Shown here one piece after another: positions 14,409 to 21,226 of a stretch of DNA of 21,226 nt. Source of the stretch: Candidatus Woesearchaeota archaeon (lineage in GTDB: Archaea; Nanobdellota; Nanobdellia; Woesearchaeales; WJKL01). The stretch lies in contig JAHWIM010000054.1 in assembly GCA_019322535.1 (NCBI GenBank), positions 1 to 21,226 on the forward strand, written 5' to 3'. A model generated the notes under the pieces. It searched no databases and was not told the origin of the DNA. It worked only from the letters and a program-made list of their open reading frames with translations. Each line of letters begins with the position of its first letter. Position 1 is the stretch's first letter. Made by a program: the position numbers and the translations under genes.

Positions 14409-15412
14409 TTCACAATCTTAACAATGCCTTTTTTAGTATCTACTTCTACCAGGTCTCCATCTTTCAGGACTTTTGTGGCTATTTTTGTTCCAATCAAAGT
14501 TGGAATATTTAATTCTCTGCTTAATACAGCAGCATGACAAGTTATACCACCTTCATCTGTTATAATTGCTCCTGCTTTTTTCATAGCTTCTGAAATCAAG
14601 TCAGGGGTTGTCATCTTTAAAACAATAACATCTCCTTTTTCTATAATATCTTCTTTACTTTTAACAACTTTAACTTTTCCCCTATAAAATGAGGGAAATG
14701 TCCCTCTTCCTTTTAGCTCACTAGTTGATTCTTCTTCAACTAAAAAACTTTCATTCTCTTTAAGAATAAACTTGCCTTGCTGAAACAGAAAATAACAGTT
14801 CTGCCTATTTCTAATCAAATTCTCCACTCCTAAATTTTCTCCATCAAGCAAATTCAATATCTCTTTTGGTTTTAGAAATTTCACATCATTTAACCCTAAT
14901 CTTTTTCCAATCTCTTTAAACAAAGGCTTAATCAGTTTATGGGTTTTGTTAAAGCTTGATCTTCCTAAAAGTCTTAAATCAGCCATCATGTTTATTACTT
15001 CTTTGTTTTCTTCTAATTTATCTGTAAAGATTGTAATATTAAAATATGGATATGGTAATTTATAGAGTTTAAAATATTCAGCAATTAGTCCTTTTATTTC
15101 ACTATTTGACAATCTGCTCAAATCTCCAATTCTCTCTGAAAAATTAAGCAAATTTCTAAAATGTAATTTTCCTTTTTCTAGCATTTCATTCATAAATTGA
15201 GGATTCTGAGATATTTTATCTCTCAAGAATTTAGAAAATTCTTCTTTACTCGATTTATGAACATAATGAGTAAATGTATTTCCTTTCCTAATAGTTAGAA
15301 AATTACTATGATGTCTGTTATGAACATATAGAAAATTCTCATTAAAATTCTCATAAAGGAGATGATTTTTTAAAAAATCCCCTTTTCTTTCTACAAGCTT
15401 TTGCCAAGTCAT
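14405..15412 (-). CDS. Short phosphohistidine swivel-domain protein, 335 residues
   Basis: The C-terminal domain (about 235-335) includes EKGDVIVLKMTTPDLI, then IITDEGGITCHAAVLSREL with the phosphate-accepting His at about 293, then GTKIATKVLKDGDLVEVDT. The N-terminal part is about 140 residues shorter than in the 471-480-residue paralogs: the W-rich segment is missing, and so is an exact WQDxRK motif. It begins instead with a basic, histidine-containing stretch (YVHNRHHSNF). It therefore keeps the swivel domain with a reduced helical partner. The ATG overlaps the stop of the phosphoesterase gene as ATGA, which suggests a matched pair. It is the last gene of the TrmB-flanked operon 16881-14405. 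Confidence 0.86.
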   Translation of the reverse strand: MTWQKLVERKGDFLKNHLLYENFNENFLYVHNRHHSNFLTIRKGNTFTHYVHKSSKEEFSKFLRDKISQNPQFMNEMLEKGKLHFRNLLNFSERIGDLSRLSNSEIKGLIAEYFKLYKLPYPYFNITIFTDKLEENKEVINMMADLRLLGRSSFNKTHKLIKPLFKEIGKRLGLNDVKFLKPKEILNLLDGENLGVENLIRNRQNCYFLFQQGKFILKENESFLVEEESTSELKGRGTFPSFYRGKVKVVKSKEDIIEKGDVIVLKMTTPDLISEAMKKAGAIITDEGGITCHAAVLSRELNIPTLIGTKIATKVLKDGDLVEVDTKKGIVKIVN

Positions 15413-16395
15413 TGTTTTTCATAGCATAAAACATCTTTTGGTGATACCTGGACCATATCTAATTCTATATCTCCTACTTTGACTTGATATTTTGTTGTTG
15501 GTTCATGAGTATCTCCACTAAAACCAGCTAATGGTTTTACACGAGATATAACTAAATTATATAACTCTCTTCCTTCTACATTTCTTCCATCACCAACAGC
15601 ATTTGTATCTAGAGTTTCATGAGTAAAAAGCAAATGTTCTGCTTCTTCATTAACTCTGACGTTCTGCCTAAAATGTCTTGTAGATTCATTAAAATCTATA
15701 GAATATGGCACAAATACAAATCCTAGACCTTTATCATATATGACAGCAGGATTATCTACTACATCTTCAAATACTCCACTATTTTGATAAATATCAACTA
15801 ATGTTTCTAATTCAGGTGCAATTGTTGATATCAGTACAGAAGGAAGCAGATCAGCATTTCCTAATAAATGCCTAAAATTAATATAATCTTCTACACCTTT
15901 CATACTCTCAAATCTTCTGCTTGTAAGGCTGCTAAACTTTTTTGCAAGCTCATACATTTTATCTTTTTGTTCTTCATCTTTCATTGCTTTTTCCATTAAG
16001 TCTACTAATGCAACATATTGGTTTATTCCTTTCAACCTAGCTTCTTTTGCTGCTTTTCCTACAACATTTCTTGTTTTCATTTCACCAGGTTTTCTACTAC
16101 AAACTAAATCACCTACTGAAACAACTGCTATTCTTTTATCAGGATGAACAACTTCTATCCCTCTTTGTTGAACTTGATATTCTAATCCTTTGATTAGATT
16201 ATTAGGATTTTCAAAACTTCCTAAGATTTCTGTCAGTTCTTCATCAGAAATATTTATTCCGTAGTGTGCTTTTGCAATTATTGTTACTACATCCCTATGT
16301 AACGTGTCAACTCCTTGACTGTCATACCCATGTCTATCTCCTAATATGTATAGAGTATCTTCTTTTAATTCATCTGCTTCTGATAGTATTTTCAT
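15409..16395 (-). CDS. Divergent calcineurin-like metallophosphoesterase, 328 residues
   Basis: The five metal-site motifs of the calcineurin-like fold appear in order. Motif I is LYILGDRHG (Asp20, His22). Motif II is VVSVGDLVCSRK (Asp96). Motif III is LLGNADLL (Asn180, with Ala in place of the usual His). Motif IV is LLFTHETL (His259). Motif V is GFSGDTHEP (His297, with Asp in place of the first His of GHxH). FVFVPYS near 227 also suits this fold. The two changed residues mean activity may differ from standard members. Expected chemistry is hydrolysis of a phosphomonoester or diester; the substrate is unknown. AGGAGGT stands seven bases before the ATG. It is coupled by ATGA to the 335-residue swivel-domain gene, so a phosphohistidine-linked role is possible but unproven. 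Confidence 0.7.
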   Translation of the reverse strand: MKILSEADELKEDTLYILGDRHGYDSQGVDTLHRDVVTIIAKAHYGINISDEELTEILGSFENPNNLIKGLEYQVQQRGIEVVHPDKRIAVVSVGDLVCSRKPGEMKTRNVVGKAAKEARLKGINQYVALVDLMEKAMKDEEQKDKMYELAKKFSSLTSRRFESMKGVEDYINFRHLLGNADLLPSVLISTIAPELETLVDIYQNSGVFEDVVDNPAVIYDKGLGFVFVPYSIDFNESTRHFRQNVRVNEEAEHLLFTHETLDTNAVGDGRNVEGRELYNLVISRVKPLAGFSGDTHEPTTKYQVKVGDIELDMVQVSPKDVLCYEKQ

Positions 16396-16441
16396 TTTTA
16401 TTACCTCCTAATTTGGTGTAAATTCTCCATTTACCTCATTT

Positions 16442-16708
16442 TTATTCTAATTGGATTTTTCCAATATTTTTCATTTGATATCCATAATTGTCTATTGTGT
16501 TCTGATACATTGAGATTAAACCCTGTCTTTTTACAGGATCAAATTCTTGCTCTTGATTAAATACCTCAATTCCTAAATCATGTCCTGAACCATAAAACTC
16601 ACCAAACCCAATTCCTAGAGATCTACCAAATAACCTTTTCTTCATGTTTTCAACCATGGCCTGATCCATTACTCTCCTTTTGTATAGGTTTAATTTGTTT
16701 TCAGACAT
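16442..16708 (-). CDS. Uncharacterised small protein, 88 residues
   Basis: I do not recognise this family. The protein is polar and probably soluble. It has a basic helical N-terminal part (NLYKRRVMDQAMVENMKKRL), a glycine-rich middle (GIGFGEFYGSGHDLG) and a C-terminal helix. The ATG at 16708 is chosen because AGGTG lies six bases before it; an in-frame GTG at 16717 sits inside that site. It is the second gene of the 16881-14405 operon, 46 bases before the phosphoesterase gene, which has its own strong SD site. Its position suggests an accessory role for the phosphoesterase or swivel protein. Confidence 0.7.
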   Translation of the reverse strand: MSENKLNLYKRRVMDQAMVENMKKRLFGRSLGIGFGEFYGSGHDLGIEVFNQEQEFDPVKRQGLISMYQNTIDNYGYQMKNIGKIQLE

Positions 16709-16743
16709 TTTTTTCACCTATCTGTTTTAACATCATAACTGCC

Positions 16744-16881
16744 TTATTCTCCTACTAAAAGTGCACCTATTGCACTTTTTGGAAATCTGATTATTGTATT
16801 TCCAACTTTTACTTCATTTTGTCCATTTAATTTTGCTTGTTGGATCATTTTGATTATATTTACATCATTTATTACATTCAT
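16744..16881 (-). CDS. Uncharacterised small protein, 45 residues
   Basis: This short frame begins MNVINDVNIIKMIQQAKLNG and ends RFPKSAIGALLVGE, with a middle strand-like part EVKVGNTIIRF. AGGTGG lies five bases before the ATG, and a TATA-like box lies about 45 bases before it, so it is the first gene of the operon with a short leader. The stop is 35 bases before the 88-residue gene. It is too short to place in a family; a helix followed by a small beta hairpin is likely. The good ribosome binding site and first-gene position support it as real. Confidence 0.6.
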   Translation of the reverse strand: MNVINDVNIIKMIQQAKLNGQNEVKVGNTIIRFPKSAIGALLVGE

Positions 16882-16921
16882 TCTAACCACCTATTTTGTT
16901 ACTTTTTAGTAATAATCACTA

Positions 16922-16931
16922 TTATATAAAT
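16922..16931 (-). promoter_or_regulatory. TATA-like box of the 16881-14405 operon
   Basis: The minus strand reads ATTTATATAA about 45 bases before the first ATG, giving a leader of about 20 bases that holds an SD site. It is about 19 bases from the centre of the adjacent palindrome. Confidence 0.62.
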
Positions 16932-16933
16932 CT

Positions 16934-16958
16934 TTGTTGTAATATAATATAACAACAA
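16934..16958. promoter_or_regulatory. Palindrome between divergent promoters, probable TrmB operator
   Basis: Half-sites TTGTTGT and ACAACAA flank an 11-base A/T centre, giving a near-perfect 25-base palindrome. Its centre (16946) is 52 bases before the TrmB ATG, about 26 from that TATA box and about 19 from the opposing one, matching the palindrome at 3543-3564. Binding by the neighbouring TrmB protein is inferred. Confidence 0.7.
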
Positions 16959-16968
16959 TATAGAAAGG

Positions 16969-16976
16969 TTTAAATA
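16969..16976 (+). promoter_or_regulatory. TATA-like box of the second TrmB gene
   Basis: TTTAAATA is centred about 26 bases before the ATG at 16998, predicting a leaderless mRNA and supporting that ATG over the GTG at 16992. Confidence 0.68.
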
Positions 16977-16997
16977 CTTCTAAGATATATTGTGATT

Positions 16998-17741
16998 ATG
17001 GATTTAAGAATAGTATTAGAAGAAGCAGGATTAGCAGGTAATGAAGCAAAAGTTTATTTGGCATTATTAGAGCTAGGGTCAGCATTAGCTGGAGAGATAA
17101 CTAAAAAATCAGGTGTTAATAGAACTAATGTTTATGATGCTCTTGACAAGCTTACTGAAAAAGGATTAGCTACATATGTTATTCAAGCAAATAGGAAGTA
17201 TTTTGAAGCTGTTTCACCTGAAAGGATTATTAAATATCTAGAAGAAAGAGAAAAAGCCATTAGGAAAAAAAGAGAATTAGTGAATTCTGCTCTTCCTGAT
17301 CTTGATCTTAAAAGAAAATTAGGCAGAGAGCCCCAAGAAGCAACAATCTACAAAGGCAAAAAAGGATTAAAATCTATCACAGAAGATGTACTCAAAACTA
17401 AAAAAGAGATGTTAGTGTTTGGAGCAGAAGGAAAGTTTGTTGAAATGTTTACTCATTATGCTCAACAATGGCATATGAGAAGAGGAAAATTAAAGATTCC
17501 TGTAAAAATAATATATAATGAAAAGATTAGAGCAAAGAAATCAAAAGCAAAATTTCCTATTCTACAAATGAGGTTCAATTCTAATATATATGAATCTCTT
17601 GCTACTACTTGGGTCTATGGAGATAAAGTTGCAATAGTTGTCTGGTCAGACCAGCCAGTAGCCACCTTAATCAGAAGCAAAGAAGTTTCTAAATCCTACA
17701 AACAATTCTTTGATATTCTTTGGAAAGATTCTGCTATTTAG
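16998..17741 (+). CDS. TrmB-family transcriptional regulator, 247 residues
   Basis: The N-terminal winged helix-turn-helix (about 10-75) reads GLAGNEAKVYLALLELGSAL, then EITKKSGVNRTNVYDALDKL. This differs only modestly from the first TrmB protein (SGIHRVNTYDVLERL) in the recognition region, consistent with related but not identical operators. The C-terminal part (ATIYKGKKGLKSITEDVL, then VYGDKVAIVVW and SKSYKQFFDILWK) resembles the short TrmB effector domain. The ATG at 16998 fits the TATA box; the GTG at 16992 would add two residues. The gene is divergent from the phosphoesterase/swivel-domain operon across a palindrome, so it probably controls that operon and itself. Its end overlaps the convergent methyltransferase gene by eight bases. 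Confidence 0.88.
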   Translation: MDLRIVLEEAGLAGNEAKVYLALLELGSALAGEITKKSGVNRTNVYDALDKLTEKGLATYVIQANRKYFEAVSPERIIKYLEEREKAIRKKRELVNSALPDLDLKRKLGREPQEATIYKGKKGLKSITEDVLKTKKEMLVFGAEGKFVEMFTHYAQQWHMRRGKLKIPVKIIYNEKIRAKKSKAKFPILQMRFNSNIYESLATTWVYGDKVAIVVWSDQPVATLIRSKEVSKSYKQFFDILWKDSAI

Positions 17742-18603
17742 ATTTTTTCTTAGCAAAATATATTGGACAATATCTTGAATACATGTATTTCTTCAATACA
17801 GCAATCTTCTTAACAACAAAATGCTTTTGAAGCATTTTATTAAAAACTTTTTTTGGAAATAGATTATGGATTACATACCTAGCATGTCTTCCTAGATTTT
17901 CAACATACTTTAAGTCTTTTTTTCCTAAGTTAGCTTTTAGAACATCCCATGTTGGATCACAAATATGCTCCCATGAAAACTGATTTTTTTTAGCATTGTA
18001 TGCTTTTTTTGCAATCTTAGTCTGAAATCCAACTTCCATAAAAACTCCAAGGATTGTATTTCTGCCTTGCTTAAACTCCTTAATTGCTTGCTCTTTTGTT
18101 TTGAATTTCTTAGGAAGCGAATAAATCAAATGTCTTACTATCAAACTACCATTTTTCTTAAGCAGTTTTGATATATTTTTCAAAACAGCAGGATATTTTT
18201 TAGCAGGAATATTGTTTAATGATGCGTCTCCTATAATGGCATTAAAAGAATTTGTATTTAGAATCTTATCCATCTTAAGCCAGTCTCCATGAACAATATG
18301 GAGTTTTGGAGAATCTCTATACTTCATTACTGCCCTCATTTTTTCAATAAGTTTTTTGCTTATATCAACTACAACTGTTTCACAGCCAAGAGATACAGCC
18401 AGATCAACTAGCTCTGGAGTAACTCCTAAGACAAGAACTCTAGGATTTTTATCACCAACTATTGTTTGTCTTAAGAATTTCTTATAAATCTCTAACTCTT
18501 CTTTAATAGGAGCAGAAGTTCCTTTGCCTCTTTTTACTCTTGCTTTAATAGATACTTTATTTCCCCAAGTTTTACTAATGCCTTTTTTAGTAAACTTTTC
18601 CAT
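17734..18603 (-). CDS. SAM-dependent methyltransferase with atypical motif I (LGxTPE type), 289 residues
   Basis: This is a paralog of the protein at 11402-12211. RVLVLGVTPELVDLAV replaces the canonical glycine loop (about 55-70), followed by ETVVVDISKKLIEKM with the acidic ribose-binding residue at about 80, HGDWLKM, AIIGDASLNN as motif IV and GSLIVRHLIY. The C-terminal half has an aromatic stretch (FSWEHICDPTWDVL) and a basic end, perhaps for substrate binding. It is the last gene of the CoA operon, starting one base after the phosphopantothenate synthetase stop. The association with CoA genes may be only positional. The substrate is unknown. Confidence 0.78.
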   Translation of the reverse strand: MEKFTKKGISKTWGNKVSIKARVKRGKGTSAPIKEELEIYKKFLRQTIVGDKNPRVLVLGVTPELVDLAVSLGCETVVVDISKKLIEKMRAVMKYRDSPKLHIVHGDWLKMDKILNTNSFNAIIGDASLNNIPAKKYPAVLKNISKLLKKNGSLIVRHLIYSLPKKFKTKEQAIKEFKQGRNTILGVFMEVGFQTKIAKKAYNAKKNQFSWEHICDPTWDVLKANLGKKDLKYVENLGRHARYVIHNLFPKKVFNKMLQKHFVVKKIAVLKKYMYSRYCPIYFAKKKSK

Positions 18604-18604
18604 T

Positions 18605-19324
18605 TTACCTTACTGCTTTCAAAGAAGCAGCTAAAATCTTTTTGTTATTATAATCTTTAATAATTTTTCTTAATTTTTTCCTATCCAACTTCTTATATTT
18701 ATTAACCATTGAAATCAACAAAGGCATTGTTCTTATAATATTATCAACAATTGTAATATCTGCAGTCTTTGCAGTTCTTGATAATGGATTTAAATCAACA
18801 ACAATAATCTTTTTTCCCATTTTCTTTAATGCCTTGCATCTATCTCCATCTTCAAGAGGAACAAATACAACATCAGACTTATAAATTCCCTCAGGATTGC
18901 AAAAACTTCTATTATGTTCTATTCCTTTTATCAGCTTCTTCTTAGGCATCAAAACTTCTTTAGCACCATTCTTCAAAAGATGTTTTTTTATCTTAACCTC
19001 CCTTGCCTTAGAAGAATGAAAAATATTAACTTCAACTTTAGCTGGAATTATTTTAGATAATTTACCAATTTCTGAAGAAACTAATGCAGCAACATTTCCA
19101 TTTATTGAAAGAACAGGTAATTTAGCCAACAACAGCATTGCAGCTGCAGCATCAATAGCCTTCTTCGCAAAATCATTTGTTCTTTCCTTAATCAAGTAAT
19201 CAAAAGCCTCTCCTCTGCCGTGTGCAATTAATCCATGTATAGAAGTCACTCCTTTGTTAACACCATCAACAATCTTTTCCCTAGTTAACAAAGACAAATA
19301 CCTTGGATGAGATTTTGGTATCAT
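18605..19324 (-). CDS. Archaeal phosphopantothenate synthetase (4-phosphopantoate--beta-alanine ligase)
   Basis: The N-terminal block PKSHPRYLSLLTREKIVDGV, then GLIAHGRGEAFDYLI, is the hallmark of the archaeal-specific family that joins 4-phosphopantoate and beta-alanine using ATP to give 4'-phosphopantothenate. Later blocks include VLSINGNVAAL, FHSSKAREVKIKKHLL and VVDLNPLSRTAKTADI, in the expected order. The length (239) is near the family norm. The ATG overlaps the stop of pantoate kinase as ATGA, the preceding step of the same pathway, and CoaBC, the following steps, lies upstream. In archaea this pair replaces bacterial pantothenate synthetase and pantothenate kinase. Confidence 0.9.
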   Translation of the reverse strand: MIPKSHPRYLSLLTREKIVDGVNKGVTSIHGLIAHGRGEAFDYLIKERTNDFAKKAIDAAAAMLLLAKLPVLSINGNVAALVSSEIGKLSKIIPAKVEVNIFHSSKAREVKIKKHLLKNGAKEVLMPKKKLIKGIEHNRSFCNPEGIYKSDVVFVPLEDGDRCKALKKMGKKIIVVDLNPLSRTAKTADITIVDNIIRTMPLLISMVNKYKKLDRKKLRKIIKDYNNKKILAASLKAVR

Positions 19325-20205
19325 TGTACAATACTTGTACCTCTTTTTGTTATTCTTGTTTTAATTATTTGTTCTGGAAGCACGCCTAAACTTAAAAGTC
19401 TTTCGTATTCCCCATCTGAGCCAAATACAAAACCTGCATTTCCTAACATTATCATGCTTGCCTGGTCAAAACCTTCTAAAATCTTCTCAAGCTCAGCTGG
19501 CATTAAACCGCTGTCTTTTGCAAACCTTTTTGAACATTCTATAAAATTCTCAAAAGAAGCATCTTTTGACAATTTACTAAGTTCAGCAGCAGCAGATTTT
19601 GTTATCTTATCCATATCTCCCCCTAAAACATGTTTTGTTTTAATTTTGCCTAAATAAAAACACAACAATGAAGAATCAGAATATGGAATCGTCCTCATTT
19701 CTTTATATCCAGGAACTCCTGGTTCTGTTCTAAAATCTATTCCTCTTGCATAAAACATAGGCCCTATATCTCCTAAGCCTGTTCCAAGCCTTACTTCTGT
19801 AACATGGCATTTTTCAACAACAGGAGTAAAGTCTGATTCTTTGAAAGGTAATATATGATATAATCCAAAAGCAGTATTCAATATCACTGCAGCGCTTAGT
19901 CCATTGCCTGACTCAAATGGCAATGAAGTGCTATGACTTACAACTACATTATATCTTTTAAGATGTTTTGCTAATTGCTTAAAAATCTCTTCAGTAGGAG
20001 TTGATTTACGTTCTTCACCATTAGAAACCATTCTTAATTTTCTCCCTCTTTTACCATCACTAAATTTAACAGTAGTATTAACACCTTCTTCTACTGTAAT
20101 TCCTGTTCCTCTTGAACCAGTTCTTCCTAGATAATACTCATCTCTATATGGCTGAAATATTGTTGAAAGATGTGCAGGAGAATAAACTTTTACTGTTTTC
20201 TGCAT
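19321..20205 (-). CDS. Pantoate kinase (GHMP kinase family)
   Basis: This GHMP-fold protein has the ATP-binding loop PFESGNGLSAAVILN (about 96-110) and GTGLGDIGPM (about 141-150), as in archaeal pantoate kinases. It phosphorylates pantoate to 4-phosphopantoate using ATP, the first archaeal-specific step toward CoA. The N-terminal YSPAHLSTIFQPY matches the family's substrate-binding start. The ATG is preceded by GAGGAGAT at good spacing and overlaps the end of CoaBC by 16 bases. The next gene, phosphopantothenate synthetase, uses its product and is coupled by ATGA. The context makes the assignment strong. Confidence 0.9.
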   Translation of the reverse strand: MQKTVKVYSPAHLSTIFQPYRDEYYLGRTGSRGTGITVEEGVNTTVKFSDGKRGRKLRMVSNGEERKSTPTEEIFKQLAKHLKRYNVVVSHSTSLPFESGNGLSAAVILNTAFGLYHILPFKESDFTPVVEKCHVTEVRLGTGLGDIGPMFYARGIDFRTEPGVPGYKEMRTIPYSDSSLLCFYLGKIKTKHVLGGDMDKITKSAAAELSKLSKDASFENFIECSKRFAKDSGLMPAELEKILEGFDQASMIMLGNAGFVFGSDGEYERLLSLGVLPEQIIKTRITKRGTSIVQ

Positions 20206-21226
20206 TTTATCTCCTCTAAAATCAAGCCAGCTATAGTGTTTTTAGATAAAGTATTTGTTCTAATAGTTTTCTTATCTGCATCTACAATAACAACCTTGTT
20301 AGTGTCTGTCTCAAAGCCAGCTCCTTTCTTAGCAACATCATTTGCAACTATTAAATCTGCATTACTTTTCTTTAACTTATGATAAGCCATTTCAATTAAC
20401 CTCTCCTCACTTAAATCATACTCTGCTTTAAATCCAACTAAAAACACATCTTTGTTTAATTTTTTTATCTTCTCCAATATTTTAGTTGTTGGAGTTAACT
20501 CTAAATTCAGTTTATTCTTAGAAGATATCTTCCCGCTTTTCTTGTCAACAGTAAAATCAGAAACAGCAGCAGTATGAATTACAATATCAACATTAATATT
20601 ATCTTTAACAGCTTTGTACATATCAGAAGCAGATTTAATTTGAACATCTTTGTAATTGTAATCAGGCTCAACAGTTGTATTTCCTCTTACTAAAGTAACA
20701 TCAGCACCTCTTCTAAATGCAGCATTTGCTATAGCAATTCCCATTTTTCCAGAACTTTTGTTAGTTATAACCCTGACTGGATCAATTTCTTCAACAGTAG
20801 CTCCTGCTGTAACCATTATCTTCTTGCCTTTAAACTGATTTTTTTTCTCAAAATAACCTAAAATAAACTTCTCAATCTTATTTATCCCAGCCAGCCTTCC
20901 TTTTCCTTCAACACCGCAAGCTAATCTGCCATGTTCTGGCTCAATAACATGAAAATTTAATTTTCTCAGCTTAGAAATATTCTGCTTTGTAATTTTATTC
21001 TCCCACATGTTCACATTCATTGCAGGACAAATTATCTTATCTGCTTTACTAGCCAAAACAGTTGTTGACAATAAATCATTAGCAATGCCGTTTGCTAAGT
21101 TTGCAATAGTATTTGCAGTTGCAGGAGCAATAACAACCAGATCAGCTCTGTCAGCAAGAGAAATATGTTTTATCCTTTGTGATTTCAGATACTTCTTATA
21201 ATCAAAACCTTTCTTAAACAGCTTAA
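20190..21226 (-). CDS. coaBC: Bifunctional phosphopantothenoylcysteine decarboxylase/synthetase CoaBC (5' end outside window)
   Basis: The frame is open to the window edge, and its visible start, KLFKKGFDYKKYLK, is internal. The CoaC (flavoprotein decarboxylase) part shows LADRADLVVIAPATANTIA, then ICPAMNVNMWEN and RLACGVEGKGRLA with the active-site Cys. The CoaB (ligase) part begins at KKIMVTAGATVEEIDPVRVI, with SSGKMGIAIANAAFRRGADV and, later, LELTPTTKILEKI. Together they add cysteine to 4'-phosphopantothenate and decarboxylate the product to 4'-phosphopantetheine. The first 100 or so residues of CoaC lie beyond base 21226. A TTG at 21071 is not the start, since homology runs through it. 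This is the first visible gene of the CoA operon. Confidence 0.93.
   Translation of the reverse strand, partial: KLFKKGFDYKKYLKSQRIKHISLADRADLVVIAPATANTIANLANGIANDLLSTTVLASKADKIICPAMNVNMWENKITKQNISKLRKLNFHVIEPEHGRLACGVEGKGRLAGINKIEKFILGYFEKKNQFKGKKIMVTAGATVEEIDPVRVITNKSSGKMGIAIANAAFRRGADVTLVRGNTTVEPDYNYKDVQIKSASDMYKAVKDNINVDIVIHTAAVSDFTVDKKSGKISSKNKLNLELTPTTKILEKIKKLNKDVFLVGFKAEYDLSEERLIEMAYHKLKKSNADLIVANDVAKKGAGFETDTNKVVIVDADKKTIRTNTLSKNTIAGLILEEIKCRKQ

Noticed and set aside
16709..16717. GTG start at 16717 for the 88-residue protein
   Set aside because: The GTG is part of the SD site that serves ATG 16708.
1..21226. CRISPR arrays, tRNA/rRNA genes, insertion sequences, prophage or integration sites
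   Set aside because: No regularly spaced repeats, RNA gene signatures, transposase or integrase were seen, and intergenic spaces are too short to hide most of them.

Overview
The window reads as a gene-dense, AT-rich archaeal chromosome segment, most plausibly from a DPANN-type lineage such as Woesearchaeota (inference). The archaeal signs are an archaeal route to coenzyme A (pantoate kinase plus phosphopantothenate synthetase beside CoaBC), two TrmB-family regulators, and TATA-like boxes about 25-28 bases before first start codons, which implies leaderless or short-leader mRNAs. Later genes in operons are instead joined by ATGA overlaps or have Shine-Dalgarno (SD) sites. There is no tRNA, rRNA, CRISPR array, transposase or integrase, and no gene-free stretch longer than 300 bases.

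Layout. (1) Bases 1-3499, minus strand: an operon of a 39-residue membrane peptide and three paralogous proteins with a PEP-synthase-type phosphohistidine swivel domain. The first is intact, the second is split by a -1 frame change at the heptamer T_TTT_TTA, and the third has an in-frame TAG and runs off the window. (2) 3543-4340: a palindrome and a divergent TrmB regulator. (3) 8754-4341, minus strand: an operon of a duplicated left-handed beta-helix acyltransferase, an alpha/beta hydrolase, a HAD phosphatase, a methyltransferase and phosphate acetyltransferase. (4) 8846-11401: single genes for a Nudix hydrolase, GNAT acetyltransferase, Cys-repeat lipoprotein, an unknown protein and a 26-residue zinc ribbon. 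(5) 13650-11402, minus strand: a fourth swivel-domain protein coupled to a methyltransferase. (6) 13731-14408: a second alpha/beta hydrolase. (7) 16881-14405, minus strand: two small unknown proteins, a divergent calcineurin-like phosphoesterase and a fifth, shortened swivel-domain protein, facing a second TrmB regulator across a second palindrome. (8) 21226-17734, minus strand: CoaBC, pantoate kinase, phosphopantothenate synthetase and a second methyltransferase of the type in block 5.

How it fits together. The most interesting pattern is a family of five swivel-domain proteins that keep the phosphohistidine motif of PEP synthase but lack the ATP-grasp and PEP/pyruvate-binding domains that normally serve it. 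Two of the three swivel loci share one control layout: a TrmB gene, a palindrome centred about 52 bases before its start and about 19 bases from the opposing TATA box, and a divergent swivel-domain operon. One of these operons also encodes a predicted phosphoesterase. This suggests a regulated phosphohistidine-based system of unknown chemistry. The CoA genes and Pta supply the acetyl-CoA/acetyl-phosphate side of metabolism, but no direct link to the swivel proteins can be shown from sequence.
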